64,000 bases of DNA from Actinokineospora globicatena (GCF_024171945.1 NZ_JAMTCR010000002.1:1178001-1242000); one strand, 5' to 3'. Positions 19,555 through 28,340 are shown, counted from the stretch's first letter. The notes: generated from the letters alone by a model not told the origin. Numbers and translations are program-made.

Positions 19555-19722
19555 ATGCTCCTCAAGATCATTGGCGCGATCATCGTCATCTGGATCGCGT
19601 TCAGCCTGATCGGCTTCATCTTCAAGGCCATCGGCACGTTGCTGATCATCGCGGCGGTGGCGACGGTCGGGGTCGCGGCGTACGGGGCGATCAAGGGCAA
19701 GTCGAGGCGCCAGATCCGCTAG
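19555..19722 (+). CDS. small hydrophobic membrane protein, 55 residues
   Basis: Two adjacent hydrophobic segments (IIGAIIVIWIAFSLIGFIF and IGTLLIIAAVATVGVAAYGAI) and a basic end KGKSRRQIR make a tiny integral membrane protein with its C terminus probably in the cytoplasm. AAAGGCGG lies upstream of the ATG. No family is recognised with certainty; similar small proteins are common in actinobacteria. The ECF-like promoter just before it suggests envelope-stress control. Confidence 0.72.
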   Translation: MLLKIIGAIIVIWIAFSLIGFIFKAIGTLLIIAAVATVGVAAYGAIKGKSRRQIR

Positions 19723-19755
19723 CCAGGGCTAGCCCGTTCGGGTGAGGATGTCGGG

Positions 19756-20502
19756 GTGAAGAACCCCGACGAGCCGCGCCTGTCCGCCTGGGAGGCGCGC
19801 ACCGAGTGGCCGCTGACCGGCCTCGCGGTGGCCTTCCTAGTGGCCTACGCCTGGCAGGTGCTGGGGACGGCCAACTCGCCGCGGGTGCAGTGGTGGCTCG
19901 AGGTGTGGCTGTGGGTCGTCTGGGCGGTGTTCGCCGTGGACTACCTGGTGCGGCTCGGGCTGGCCAGGCGCAAGTGGCGGTTCGTCGGCAAGCACCTGTT
20001 CGACCTGGTCGTGGTGGCGCTGCCGATGGTGCGGCAACTGCGCGCGCTGCGGCTGGTCACCGTGTTCAAGGTGATCAACCGGCGGATCGGAAGCGGGCTG
20101 CGCGGCCAGGTCGGCGTGTACGTGGGCGGCGCGACGCTGATGGTCGCGTTCGGCGCCGCGCTCGCCGTGCTGGACGCGGAGCGCAACGACCCTAACGCCA
20201 CCATCACCACCTTCGGTGACGCTCTCTGGTGGACGCTCACCACGATCTCGACCGTCGGCTACGGCGACCGCTACCCCGTCACCACCGAGGGCCGCCTGGT
20301 CGCGGGTGCGCTGATGGTCGGCGGGATCGCCCTGCTCGGTGTGGTCACCGGTGTGATCGCGTCCTGGTTCGTGGAGAAGATCGCGGGCGCCGAGGCGTCC
20401 ATCGAGGCCAGCACCCGCACCGAGGTCCAGGCGCTGCGCGAGGAGATCGCCCAGCTGCGGGCCGACCTCACGCGGCAGGAGCCGGGCTCTGCGCCGCGCT
20501 GA
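19756..20502 (+). CDS. potassium channel protein (voltage-gated-like)
   Basis: The 248-residue membrane protein has about four to six transmembrane helices, a short S4-like basic segment (RQLRALRLVTVFKVINRR), then the pore: DALWWTLTTISTVGYGD, containing the K+ selectivity filter TVGYGD, and a final inner helix. The C-terminal tail (AEASIEASTRTEVQALREEIAQLRADL) is a predicted coiled coil that would hold the tetramer together. GTG start. Its 3' end overlaps the convergent threonine aldolase gene by 35 nt. Confidence 0.92.
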   Translation: MKNPDEPRLSAWEARTEWPLTGLAVAFLVAYAWQVLGTANSPRVQWWLEVWLWVVWAVFAVDYLVRLGLARRKWRFVGKHLFDLVVVALPMVRQLRALRLVTVFKVINRRIGSGLRGQVGVYVGGATLMVAFGAALAVLDAERNDPNATITTFGDALWWTLTTISTVGYGDRYPVTTEGRLVAGALMVGGIALLGVVTGVIASWFVEKIAGAEASIEASTRTEVQALREEIAQLRADLTRQEPGSAPR

Positions 20503-21505
20503 TCCGCCGCAGCGCCTCGGCGACGTCGAGCTCCGGCGCGTCCCGGTGCGTCACGAACCGCACACCCCCCGGCACCGCCGTCGCCAGCACCCCGACCCGC
20601 TCCAGCGCGGTCAACGTCGAGGCCACGTCCGGCACCGCGGCGATCACGATGTTCGTTTCCGGCTGCCCGACCTCCCAGCCCAACCCGGCCAGCCCCTCGG
20701 CCAGCAGCGCCGCGTTCGCGTGGTCCGCGGCCAGGTCGTCGATCCGCTCGAGCGCCAACAACCCGGCCGCCGCGAGCACACCGCCCTGCCGGACCCCGCC
20801 GCCGAGCATCTTCCGCACTCGGCGCGCTTCCTTCACGAACGACCGCGACCCCGCGACGACCGACCCGACCGGCGCGCCCAACCCCTTGCTCAGGCACACC
20901 TGCACGGTGTCCACACCGACCGTCAACGCGGCAGGCGGCACTCCTAGTGCTACCGACGCGTTCCACAGCCGCGCGCCGTCGAGGTGTACGAGCAACCCGG
21001 CCTCACGCGCCGCAGACACCAACCGGGCGTGCTCGTCAGGTGGCGTAACCGTGCCGCCCGCGAAGTTGTGCGTGTTCTCCAGGCAGAGCAACCGAGTCGT
21101 CAACGCGTAGTAGGGAGACGACTGCGTCGCGTACGCCCGCACGTCCTCCGGGTTGATCCGACCCGGGCCGACCGTCCACTCGAGCGGCTGCGGCATGCCC
21201 CCGGCCAACCACGCGGAACTGCCCAGCTCCGCCTCCAGCACGTGCGCCGCCCTCGGCGCGAGGAACCGGTCGCCGCGGCGCAGGTGGATGACCATCGCGA
21301 TGACGTTGCCCATCGTCCCGCTCGGCACCCACAGCGCGGCGTCCATGCCCAGCCGCGCGGCGGTCTCCTCCTCGAGTCTGCGCATCGTGGGATCGTGGTC
21401 CAGCACGTCGTCGCCCACCTGTGCGGAGGACATGGCCACCCGCATGGTCTCGTCCGGCTGGGTCACGGTGTCCGATCGGAGATCGATCCGGCGCGCGTAA
21501 GTCAC
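20468..21505 (-). CDS. ltaE: L-threonine aldolase (low-specificity, beta-eliminating lyase family)
   Basis: The 345-residue PLP enzyme cleaves L-threonine or allo-threonine to glycine and acetaldehyde. Family blocks are IDLRSDTVTQPDETMR at the N terminus, VGDDVLDHDPTMRRLEE, FVPSGTMGN-like WVPSGTMGN, ENTHNFAGGTV, VHLDGARLWNA and VQVCLSKGLGAPVGS with the PLP Lys. GTG 21505 is chosen because the conserved N terminus starts there; 25 more codons upstream look non-coding. Convergent with the channel gene, overlapping 35 nt. Confidence 0.93.
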   Translation of the reverse strand: MTYARRIDLRSDTVTQPDETMRVAMSSAQVGDDVLDHDPTMRRLEEETAARLGMDAALWVPSGTMGNVIAMVIHLRRGDRFLAPRAAHVLEAELGSSAWLAGGMPQPLEWTVGPGRINPEDVRAYATQSSPYYALTTRLLCLENTHNFAGGTVTPPDEHARLVSAAREAGLLVHLDGARLWNASVALGVPPAALTVGVDTVQVCLSKGLGAPVGSVVAGSRSFVKEARRVRKMLGGGVRQGGVLAAAGLLALERIDDLAADHANAALLAEGLAGLGWEVGQPETNIVIAAVPDVASTLTALERVGVLATAVPGGVRFVTHRDAPELDVAEALRRISAAQSPAPAA

Positions 21506-21576
21506 GATCCGATCACACCACAGCGTCGTCCGTTCGGCTGGTGGCGGGGGTGGCGTATGTCTCTGCGGTGCCGCGT

Positions 21577-21603
21577 GCAACCGTTAGCCGGGGCACGTCC
21601 GTC
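21577..21603 (+). promoter_or_regulatory. putative ECF promoter of the SigE-family sigma gene
   Basis: GCAACC at 21577-21582 and CGTC at 21600-21603 with a 17-nt gap resemble the AAC/CGTC boxes seen before autoregulated ECF sigma genes. The sigma factor's GTG start is 37 nt further on. A second CGTC at 21596 is spaced too closely. Pattern match only. Confidence 0.4.
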
Positions 21604-21639
21604 CCCTACCCGTAGACAAGACGAGCGGAGAGCGTCCGC

Positions 21640-22158
21640 GTGGACCAGCGCGAGGAGCAGGAGTTCGCGGAGTACTTCACGGCACGGCGCGACGCCGTGC
21701 GAAGAACCGCGTACCTGCTCTGCGGGGACTGGCACCGGGCGGACGACCTCACCCAGACGGCGTTCGTCGCGTTGCACCGCAGGTGGCGCAAGATCCGGGA
21801 CCGCGGGGCCCTGGACGCCTACGTCCGCCGGTCGGTGCTGCGCGCGATGATCGACGAGACCCGACGGCCGTGGCGGCGGGAGCGCCACGTCGACGCGGTC
21901 CCCGAGCAGGCCACCACCGCCACCGACGTCGGTGAGTCGGTGGCGACCCGCTCGGCGCTGGTGGGCGGGTTGGCCAAGGTGCCGCCGAGGCAGCGGGCCG
22001 TGCTCGTCCTGAGGTTCCTCGAAGGGCTCGACGTCGCCTCGACCGCCGAGGCGCTGAAGTGTTCGGAGGGGACCGTGAAGAGCCAGACCGCCAGGGGCCT
22101 CGCGACACTGCGCGAGGTGCTCGGCGACTCGGTTGACGACCTTCGGTCGACTTCGTGA
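21640..22158 (+). CDS. RNA polymerase sigma factor, SigE/ECF (sigma-70) family
   Basis: The 172-residue ECF sigma factor has region 2 (about 8-75: FAEYFTARRDAVRRTAYLLC, DWHRADDLTQTAFVALHRRW, AYVRRSVLRAMIDETRR) and region 4 (about 118-165: VPPRQRAVLVLRFLEGLDVASTAEALKCSEGTVKSQTARGLATLRE), of the SigE subfamily common in Streptomyces and relatives. It directs polymerase to stress- or envelope-related promoters. GTG start with CGGAGAG upstream. The next gene, 17 nt downstream, has one transmembrane helix and should be its anti-sigma factor. Confidence 0.92.
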   Translation: MDQREEQEFAEYFTARRDAVRRTAYLLCGDWHRADDLTQTAFVALHRRWRKIRDRGALDAYVRRSVLRAMIDETRRPWRRERHVDAVPEQATTATDVGESVATRSALVGGLAKVPPRQRAVLVLRFLEGLDVASTAEALKCSEGTVKSQTARGLATLREVLGDSVDDLRSTS

Positions 22159-22175
22159 CGGGGAGGTGGGTGTAG

Positions 22176-22934
22176 GTGGACGAGCGCAAGATCTCCGACG
22201 TGTTCAACGCAGCGGTCGGCGATGTGCCGCCGCCGTCGTTCGAGCACGGTGACGTCCTCGCCCAGTCGGCCAGGTTGACCCGGAGGAGGAACAGCCTGGT
22301 CGCCGGTTCGGCGCTGGGCTTCGCACTGCTGGTCGGCGGGGTCACCACCGGTGTCGCGCTCTGGGCGGGACCATCCGGTGCGTCGGATAACAATTCGGCC
22401 GCGCAGGCGCCGGTCTCGGCGCTGGAGGGTAACGCGAATCCCCTTCCGAGCGAGGTAAAGACTGACTCGCCGCGCATCGCCGGGGCGGGGGAAGACTCTC
22501 CGTCGTCGACGCCCAAGCAGGGGGGCTCGATGACTGGAGATGTCGGCACGAGTGCCGACGGCACCCCTGGTGGGTGCGGAGCGGCGGACCGGGAGCTCGC
22601 TGCTGCCCTCGCGGGCGAGCTCCCGTCCGCTGTTTCCCGGGGCGAGGTTCGCGGCTCGCCGCTGAGCTGCCCGTCCGGGTCCCGCTCGGCCGCCTTCGAG
22701 GTGGCCGACGGTCCGCGGCGCGGTCTCGTCTCGATCATGCTGACCCCGGCGGGCACCGGCCAGATGGTGCAGCCGCCCTGGGGTGACCGCCCCTCGGCCA
22801 CCGGTTCCGTGGTCAGCGCCCAGACCGGCGCGACGATCGTGCTGAGCGTCGAGGGCGTCACGGGTTCCGCGGCGCCGCCGATCACCGAGGACGACCTGAG
22901 GGTCGTCGCCGGGAAGCTGGCTCCCCGGTACTGA
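22176..22934 (+). CDS. putative membrane anti-sigma factor partner
   Basis: The 252-residue protein has a short cytoplasmic N-terminal part (about 1-40, including PPPSFEHGDVLAQSARLTRRRN), one transmembrane helix (about 42-62) and an extracytoplasmic Ser/Pro/Gly-rich region with a small globular end. No zinc-binding HxxxCxxC motif is seen, so it is not a standard ZAS anti-sigma; the assignment rests on the position immediately after a sigma gene and on the topology. GTG 22176 after GGGGAGG. Middle codons (GATAACAATTCG region) are less biased, typical of disordered linkers. Confidence 0.7.
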   Translation: MDERKISDVFNAAVGDVPPPSFEHGDVLAQSARLTRRRNSLVAGSALGFALLVGGVTTGVALWAGPSGASDNNSAAQAPVSALEGNANPLPSEVKTDSPRIAGAGEDSPSSTPKQGGSMTGDVGTSADGTPGGCGAADRELAAALAGELPSAVSRGEVRGSPLSCPSGSRSAAFEVADGPRRGLVSIMLTPAGTGQMVQPPWGDRPSATGSVVSAQTGATIVLSVEGVTGSAAPPITEDDLRVVAGKLAPRY

Positions 22935-22961
22935 CCGCGCGGACGGCGGCACAATCCCCCC

Positions 22962-23543
22962 ATGACCACCGCCAGCACCCCCAAGGGCGAACGCCGCAGG
23001 CACGCCCTCGTCGCGGCCGCTGTCGAGCTGCTGATCGAGGGCGGCTTCGACGCGGTCCGCCACCGGGCCGTCGCCGAACGGGCCGGGCTGCCGCTGGCGT
23101 CGACCACGTACTACTTCGAGTCGCTCGACGAGCTGATCGGTGCCGCCATCGAGCACCACGGTCGCACCGAACTGGCCAGGGGCCGGGCAGTGCTGGAGGC
23201 GATGACCGAGGGACCGCGCGGGTTGGACCACCTCGTGGAGCTAGTCATCGACCAGCTGCTCGGTCCCGTTAACGCTAACGACGCCGAGGCCGTGTTGCTG
23301 CGGTACGAGCGTCTTGTCGCTACCGGCCGCCGTCCGTACCTGCGCCCGTTGATGCTGGAACTCGGTGCCGAACTACGGACGCTCCTGCTCGACACCTGCG
23401 TGCGCGCAGGCGCCGAACTCGACCACGCGCGGCTTGAGCAGCTCATCGCGCTCGTCGACGGCGCGGTGGTCAACGCGCTCATCGAGGTCAACCCGGATCC
23501 GCGCGCGGCGGCGAAGCGAATGCTGCGGGAAGCCCTCGCGTAA
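22962..23543 (+). CDS. TetR/AcrR-family transcriptional regulator
   Basis: The 193-residue regulator has an N-terminal helix-turn-helix at about 10-55: ALVAAAVELLIEGGFDAVRHRAVAERAGLPLASTTYYFESLDEL, the TetR DNA-binding pattern. The rest is a helical ligand/dimer domain. The ligand and targets cannot be told from sequence. It ends 11 nt before purB and is co-directional, so the two may be co-transcribed, but there is no reason to link it to purine control. Confidence 0.92.
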   Translation: MTTASTPKGERRRHALVAAAVELLIEGGFDAVRHRAVAERAGLPLASTTYYFESLDELIGAAIEHHGRTELARGRAVLEAMTEGPRGLDHLVELVIDQLLGPVNANDAEAVLLRYERLVATGRRPYLRPLMLELGAELRTLLLDTCVRAGAELDHARLEQLIALVDGAVVNALIEVNPDPRAAAKRMLREALA

Positions 23544-23554
23544 GCTGGGCAGAC

Positions 23555-24997
23555 GTGACCGCAGCTCAGCAGAAGCCCAGCATCCCCAACGTCCTCGCCG
23601 GGCGCTACGCCTCCACCGAGCTGGCCGCCCTGTGGTCACCCGAGGCGAAGGTGACCCTCGAGCGCGAGCTGTGGCTCGCCGTCCTCGCCGCCCAGGCCGA
23701 GCTCGGCATCGAGGTCCCCGCTGGCGTGGTCGACGACTACCGCCGCGTGCTCGACCAGGTCGACCTGGTGAGCATCGCCGCCCGCGAGCGGATCACCCGG
23801 CACGACGTGAAGGCGCGCATCGAGGAGTTCAACGCGCTGGCCGGGCACGAGCACGTGCACAAGGGCATGACCTCGCGCGACCTCACCGAGAACGTCGAGC
23901 AGCTGCAGGTCCGCCGGTCGCTGGAGCTGGTCCGGGTGCGGGTCGCCGCGGTGCTGGTCCGGCTCGCCCGCCTGGCCGCCGAGCACGCCGACCTGGTGAT
24001 CGCGGGCCGGTCGCACAACGTCGCCGCGCAGGCCACCACGCTCGGGAAGCGGTTCGCGACCGCCGCCGACGAGCTGCTGGTCGCGTTCGTCCGCCTCGAC
24101 GAGCTGATCGCGCGCTACCCGCTGCGCGGCATCAAGGGGCCTGTCGGCACCGCGCAGGACATGTTGGACCTGCTCGGCGGTGACCAGGACAAGCTGGCGC
24201 GGTTGGAGCAGACCGTCGCCGGTCACCTGGGCTTCGAAGAGCACTTCGTCAGCGTCGGTCAGGTCTACCCGCGCTCGCTGGACTTCGACGTCGTCACGGC
24301 TCTTGTCCAGATCGCGGCCGCGCCGTCGAGCCTGGCCAAGACGATCCGGCTGATGGCGGGCCACGAGCTGGTCACCGAGGGCTTCAAGGCGGGCCAGGTC
24401 GGGTCCTCCGCCATGCCGCACAAGATGAACACGCGCTCGTGCGAGCGGGTCAACGGCCTCGCGGTCATCCTGCGCGGGTACGCGTCGATGACCGGCGAGC
24501 TGGCCGGTGACCAGTGGAACGAGGGCGACGTGTCCTGCTCGGTGGTGCGCCGGGTCGCGCTGCCGGACGCGTTCTTCGCGCTCGACGGCCTCCTCGAGAC
24601 CTTCCTGACCGTGCTCGACGAGTTCGGCGCCTACCCCGCGGTGATCGCCCGCGAGCTGGACCGGTACCTGCCGTTCCTGGCCACCACCAAGGTCCTCATG
24701 GCCTCGGTGCAGGCCGGTGTCGGTCGGGAGACCGCGCACGAGGCGATCAAGGAGCACGCCGTCGCGGTCGCGCTCGCCATGCGCGAGCAGGGCGCGGCGG
24801 ACAACGACCTGCTCGACCGGCTCGCCGCCGACGAGCGCATCCCGCTCGACCGCGCCGCGCTCGACGCCCTGCTCGCCGACCGGCTGCCGTTCACCGGGGT
24901 CGCGGGCGCGCAGGTGGCCGAGGTCGCCAAGCGGGTCGAGGTCGTGCTGGCCCGGTTCCCCGAGGCGGCGGGCTACGCGCCCGGCGCCATCCTGTAG
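23555..24997 (+). CDS. purB: adenylosuccinate lyase
   Basis: The enzyme acts twice in purine synthesis, cleaving SAICAR to AICAR and adenylosuccinate to AMP, releasing fumarate each time. The 480-residue fumarase-superfamily protein has KGMTSRDLTENVEQ, GRSHNVAAQATTLGKR and the signature GQVGSSAMPHKMNTR with the catalytic loop. GTG start 23555. A strong terminator hairpin lies 88 nt after the stop. The length is typical of the longer actinobacterial form. Confidence 0.97.
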   Translation: MTAAQQKPSIPNVLAGRYASTELAALWSPEAKVTLERELWLAVLAAQAELGIEVPAGVVDDYRRVLDQVDLVSIAARERITRHDVKARIEEFNALAGHEHVHKGMTSRDLTENVEQLQVRRSLELVRVRVAAVLVRLARLAAEHADLVIAGRSHNVAAQATTLGKRFATAADELLVAFVRLDELIARYPLRGIKGPVGTAQDMLDLLGGDQDKLARLEQTVAGHLGFEEHFVSVGQVYPRSLDFDVVTALVQIAAAPSSLAKTIRLMAGHELVTEGFKAGQVGSSAMPHKMNTRSCERVNGLAVILRGYASMTGELAGDQWNEGDVSCSVVRRVALPDAFFALDGLLETFLTVLDEFGAYPAVIARELDRYLPFLATTKVLMASVQAGVGRETAHEAIKEHAVAVALAMREQGAADNDLLDRLAADERIPLDRAALDALLADRLPFTGVAGAQVAEVAKRVEVVLARFPEAAGYAPGAIL

Positions 24998-25085
24998 CGG
25001 GTATCACCCGATAGCGGTCCCGGCATGTGAGAGTTTCACCCGAATTTGGCGCTCACCCGGGGCCGCTGCATACCGTCGGTGACGA

Positions 25086-25118
25086 ACGCGGGCGAGGAAC
25101 GGACCTCCTCGCCCGCGT
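25086..25118 (+). terminator. terminator after purB
   Basis: ACGCGGGCGAGGA (25086-25098) and TCCTCGCCCGCGT (25106-25118) form a perfect 13-bp stem with a 7-nt loop, followed by GATCTGTTGT. Confidence 0.85.
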
Positions 25119-25157
25119 GATCTGTTGTGCGACAAGCACATGACCGACGGAAGACGG

Positions 25158-25964
25158 ATGCGAACCTCATTGCTGCGCGTAGTCGCGCTCGCCGTTGCCG
25201 GGATCACCGCCACGACCGCGCTGACCGCGTGCGGCTCGTCGTCCGACGCGGGCGCGGGTGGCTCCGGTGGGCCGCAGACGCTGCGGGTCGGCACCCTCGG
25301 TGACGCCCCGCCCAACGTCTACCAGGAGAACGGCGTCTACACCGGGTTCGACAACGAGCTGTTCAAGGCCGTCGCGGACAAGGCCGGGTACAAGGTCGAG
25401 TTCGTCGGCACCGACTTCTCCGCGCTGCTCGGCCAGGTCGCCAACAAGACCTACGACGCGGGCTCGTCGGCCATCGCGCAGACCGAGGAGCGGCGCAAGA
25501 CCGTCGACTTCACCGACCCGTACAACTACGAGTACATCAGCGTCCTGAGCAAGGACAAGAGCATCACCGACGCCAAGCTGCTCGACGGCAAGCGCGTCGC
25601 GGTGATCCAGGCGACCGTCGGCGACAAGTACCTTGGCGCCAACGTGCCCGGCGCGCAGGTCGTCCGGTTCCCCAGCTACGACACCGCGATCGCGGGCCTG
25701 CGCAACGGCAACGCCGACGCCTGGGTGGTCGACCTGACCATCGCCGAGAAGTACGCCAAGGAAGACCCGTCGCTCGCGGTCACCACGACCATCGAGGCCA
25801 ACGACCTGCCGCACGGGTTCGCGGTGCGCAAGGGCAACGACGAACTGCGCGGCAAGCTCAACGACGGCCTGCGCGCGGTCATCGCCGACGGCACCTGGCA
25901 GAAGCTGCACGACAAGTTCATCCCGAGCGTGCCCGTGCCGGACAAGTTCAAGCCGAAGTCCTGA
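25158..25964 (+). CDS. amino-acid ABC transporter substrate-binding lipoprotein
   Basis: The 268-residue lipoprotein has a signal peptide ending in lipobox LTAC followed by GSSSD. The solute-binding family 3 fold shows LRVGTLGDAPPNVYQENGVYTGFDNEL, SSAIAQTEERRKTVDFTDPY (the family signature), LDGKRVAVIQATVGDKY and HGFAVRKGNDELR. It binds a polar amino acid outside the membrane. ATG 25158 is chosen because it gives a normal signal peptide and has GGAAGA upstream; ATG 25140 in frame is possible. The stop overlaps the next start by one base, so it heads a three-gene transporter operon. Confidence 0.92.
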   Translation: MRTSLLRVVALAVAGITATTALTACGSSSDAGAGGSGGPQTLRVGTLGDAPPNVYQENGVYTGFDNELFKAVADKAGYKVEFVGTDFSALLGQVANKTYDAGSSAIAQTEERRKTVDFTDPYNYEYISVLSKDKSITDAKLLDGKRVAVIQATVGDKYLGANVPGAQVVRFPSYDTAIAGLRNGNADAWVVDLTIAEKYAKEDPSLAVTTTIEANDLPHGFAVRKGNDELRGKLNDGLRAVIADGTWQKLHDKFIPSVPVPDKFKPKS

Positions 25965-26707
25965 TGTCCGACCTGCTCGACACGTTCCTCAACTGGGACT
26001 ACATCGCCGAGGTCCTGCCCGACCTGCTCAAGACCGGGCTGGTCAACACGCTGGTGCTGGCGGGGTTCTCGGCGGTGATCGGCACGGTCCTCGGGCTGGG
26101 GTTGGCGCTGCTCGGCCTCTCGCACCGGCGGTGGCTGCGCTGGCCCGCGCGGGTGTACACCGACATCTTCCGCGGCCTGCCCGCGATCGTGACGATCCTG
26201 CTCGTCGGGCAGGGTCTCGCGGTCGTGGCCAGGCCGCTGGTCGGCAACAACCCGTACCCGCTCGGCATCCTGGCGCTGAGCCTGATCGCGTCGGCCTACA
26301 TCGGCGAGATCTTCCGCGCGGGCATCCAGAGCGTCGACAAGGGGCAGTCGGAGGCGGCGCGGGCGCTCGGCATGACGCACACCGCCACCATGGCGCGCGT
26401 CGTCGTGCCGCAGGGCATCCGGCGGGTGCTCCCCGCGCTGGTCAACCAGTTCATCTCGCTGGTCAAGGATTCCAGCCTGGTGTACTTCCTGGGGTTGCTT
26501 GCCTCGCAACGGGAGCTGTTCCGCATCGGGCAGGACCTGGCGGCCAACACGGGCAACCAGTCGCCGCTGGTCGCCGCCGGGCTGGTGTACCTGGCGATCA
26601 CGGTCCCGCTGACGCACCTGGTGAACTTCGTCGACCGCCGCCTGCGCGACGGTCGACCGGTGCGGGGAGGTGACACCCTTGACGAGCTCGAGCCTGCGCG
26701 TGGCTGA
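25964..26707 (+). CDS. amino-acid ABC transporter permease
   Basis: The 247-residue inner-membrane protein of the HisM/GlnP type has about five hydrophobic segments. The N-terminal LLKTGLVNTLVLAGFSAVIGTVLG is the usual polar amino-acid permease opening, and EAARALGMTHTATMARVVVPQGIRRVLPAL is the EAA loop that docks the ATPase. Starts at ATG 25964 (TGATG overlap with the binding protein) and overlaps the ATPase gene. Confidence 0.92.
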   Translation: MSDLLDTFLNWDYIAEVLPDLLKTGLVNTLVLAGFSAVIGTVLGLGLALLGLSHRRWLRWPARVYTDIFRGLPAIVTILLVGQGLAVVARPLVGNNPYPLGILALSLIASAYIGEIFRAGIQSVDKGQSEAARALGMTHTATMARVVVPQGIRRVLPALVNQFISLVKDSSLVYFLGLLASQRELFRIGQDLAANTGNQSPLVAAGLVYLAITVPLTHLVNFVDRRLRDGRPVRGGDTLDELEPARG

Positions 26708-27407
26708 CCTGCACGTGTCCTTCGGCACCCTGGAGGTGCTGCGCGGAGTGGACCTGGCGGTCCCGAGCGGGTCGACGACCTGCGTGATCGGGCCGTCCGG
26801 CTCGGGCAAGTCGACCCTGCTGCGCGCGATCAACCAGCTGGAGCGGCCCGCGCGCGGGGACGTGCTGCTCGACGACGTGAGCGTGGTCGGGACCGACCCG
26901 GACGCGCTGCGGCGCCGGATCGGGATGGTGTTCCAGCACTTCAACCTGTTCGCGCACCGGACTGTGCTGGACAACCTGGTGCTGCCGCTGCGGTCGGTGC
27001 TCCGGCTGTCCAAAGAGGAGGCTCGCGAGCGCGCGCTGGAATACCTGGGTGACGTCGGGCTCGCGGACAAGGCGCCGTACCGGCCGTCGGCGCTCTCGGG
27101 TGGGCAGCGGCAACGGGTGGCGATCGCGCGGGCACTGGCCATGCGGCCGGAGGTCATGCTGTTCGACGAGGCCACGAGCGCCCTCGACCCGGAGCTGGTC
27201 AAGGGCGTGCTGGGGCTGATGGCGGAGCTGTCGAGCAGCGGGATGACCATGGTGGTGGTGACCCACGAGATGGGGTTCGCCAGGTCGGTCGCCGACCAGG
27301 TCGCGTTCATGGACCACGGCCGGGTCGTCGAGGTCGGCGCGCCGGGGCAGGTGTTCGAGTCGCCGTCGAGTCCCAGACTGCGGAGGTTCCTCGACCAGGT
27401 CCTCTGA
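26679..27407 (+). CDS. amino-acid ABC transporter ATP-binding protein (GlnQ type)
   Basis: The 242-residue ATPase has Walker A GPSGSGKST, Q-loop QHFNLFAHRTVLDN, signature LSGGQRQRVAIARAL, Walker B VMLFDEATSALDPE and switch VVTHEMGFAR, the polar amino-acid transporter class. The start is a choice: GGGGAGG (26664-26670) runs directly into GTG 26670, leaving no spacing, whereas TTG 26679 is 8 nt away, the normal distance; I take TTG. It lies inside the end of the permease gene. Together with the two preceding genes it makes a complete importer. Confidence 0.9.
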   Translation: MTSSSLRVADLHVSFGTLEVLRGVDLAVPSGSTTCVIGPSGSGKSTLLRAINQLERPARGDVLLDDVSVVGTDPDALRRRIGMVFQHFNLFAHRTVLDNLVLPLRSVLRLSKEEARERALEYLGDVGLADKAPYRPSALSGGQRQRVAIARALAMRPEVMLFDEATSALDPELVKGVLGLMAELSSSGMTMVVVTHEMGFARSVADQVAFMDHGRVVEVGAPGQVFESPSSPRLRRFLDQVL

Positions 27408-27425
27408 TTGGGTAGCGTGGGGACC

Positions 27426-28238
27426 GTGGCGAGAGTGTCTGGGTTGGCGTACTACCCGGTGAAGGGCTTCCGCGCGGTCCCCGTGCAGGCGGCCGACGTC
27501 GTCGAGACGGGGCTGGTCGACGACCGCCAGTACATGGTCGTCGACGCGTCCGACGGCAGCTTCATCAGCCAGCGCAAGGTCCCCGCGATGGCCGCCGCCA
27601 GCGCCGCGTTCGTCGACGGCGGCCTGCTGCTCTCGATGGACGGCCTGGACGACCACCTGGTCGAGACCACACTGGACGGCGCGGCGCGCGACGTGAGCAT
27701 GTTCAACAAGTGGTACGGCACCGGCATCGACCAGGGCGACCAGGCGGCCAAGTGGTGCAGCGCCGCCCTGGACCGCGAGGTCCGCCTCGTCCGCTTCCCC
27801 CCGACCCAGATCCGCGACGGCTGGGGCCTGCACCCCGGCCGCGTCGCCTTCGGGGACGCCCACGCCATCCTGCTGATCACCGAGGCGTCCCTGGAAGGTC
27901 TCAACACCCGCATCACCGCCGCGGGCGCACCCGCCGTCCCCATGGACCGCTTCCGCCCCAACATCGTCCTCACCGGCTGGCCCGCCCACGCCGAGGACGA
28001 AGCCACCCGCCTGCGCATCGGCGCCGTCGAACTTGGCTTCTCCACCCGCGCCATCCGCTGCGCGGTACCAACGGTCGACCAGGCCACAGGCGCCAAAACC
28101 GGCCCCGAACCCACCCGAACCCTCGCCACCTACCGCCGAGACCCCGACCGCCCCGGCGTCTCCTTCGGCGCCAAGTACGCCGTCCTCACCCCCGGCCCCC
28201 TCCACCTCGGCGACGAGGCCCAAGTGGTCGAGGGGTAG
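27426..28238 (+). CDS. MOSC domain protein
   Basis: The 270-residue protein has an N-terminal MOSC beta-barrel domain (VSGLAYYPVKGFRAVPVQAADV, LVDDRQYMVVD) and a C-terminal MOSC domain (FRPNIVLTGWPAHAEDE, IRCAVPTVDQATGAKTGPEPTRTLATYR) with the conserved Cys of the molybdenum-cofactor-sulfurase C terminus. The family carries sulfur or reduces N-hydroxylated compounds with a molybdenum cofactor. The start GTG 27426 is preceded by TAGCGT at 27412-27417, a -10-like box, so a leaderless mRNA is likely. Confidence 0.9.
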   Translation: MARVSGLAYYPVKGFRAVPVQAADVVETGLVDDRQYMVVDASDGSFISQRKVPAMAAASAAFVDGGLLLSMDGLDDHLVETTLDGAARDVSMFNKWYGTGIDQGDQAAKWCSAALDREVRLVRFPPTQIRDGWGLHPGRVAFGDAHAILLITEASLEGLNTRITAAGAPAVPMDRFRPNIVLTGWPAHAEDEATRLRIGAVELGFSTRAIRCAVPTVDQATGAKTGPEPTRTLATYRRDPDRPGVSFGAKYAVLTPGPLHLGDEAQVVEG

Positions 28239-28256
28239 ACTTCCCCCACACACCAA

Positions 28257-28340
28257 GTCCGGGTGGCGGAATGGCAGACGCGCTAGCTTGAGGTGCTAGT
28301 GCCCTTAACGGGCGTGGGGGTTCAAGTCCCCCCTCGGACA
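28257..28340 (+). tRNA. tRNA-Leu (anticodon GAG)
   Basis: The acceptor GTCCGGG (28257-28263) pairs with CTCGGAC (28333-28339), with one G-U pair. A D-arm, the anticodon stem-loop CTAGC-TTGAGGT-GCTAG with anticodon GAG, a long variable arm (GCCCTTAACGGGC) typical of class II tRNA-Leu, and the T-arm GGGGG-TTCAAGT-CCCCC follow. Discriminator A; CCA is not encoded. It decodes CUC/CUU. A truncated recombinase gene runs into its 3' end on the other strand, so it marks the left edge of the accessory island. Confidence 0.97.
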
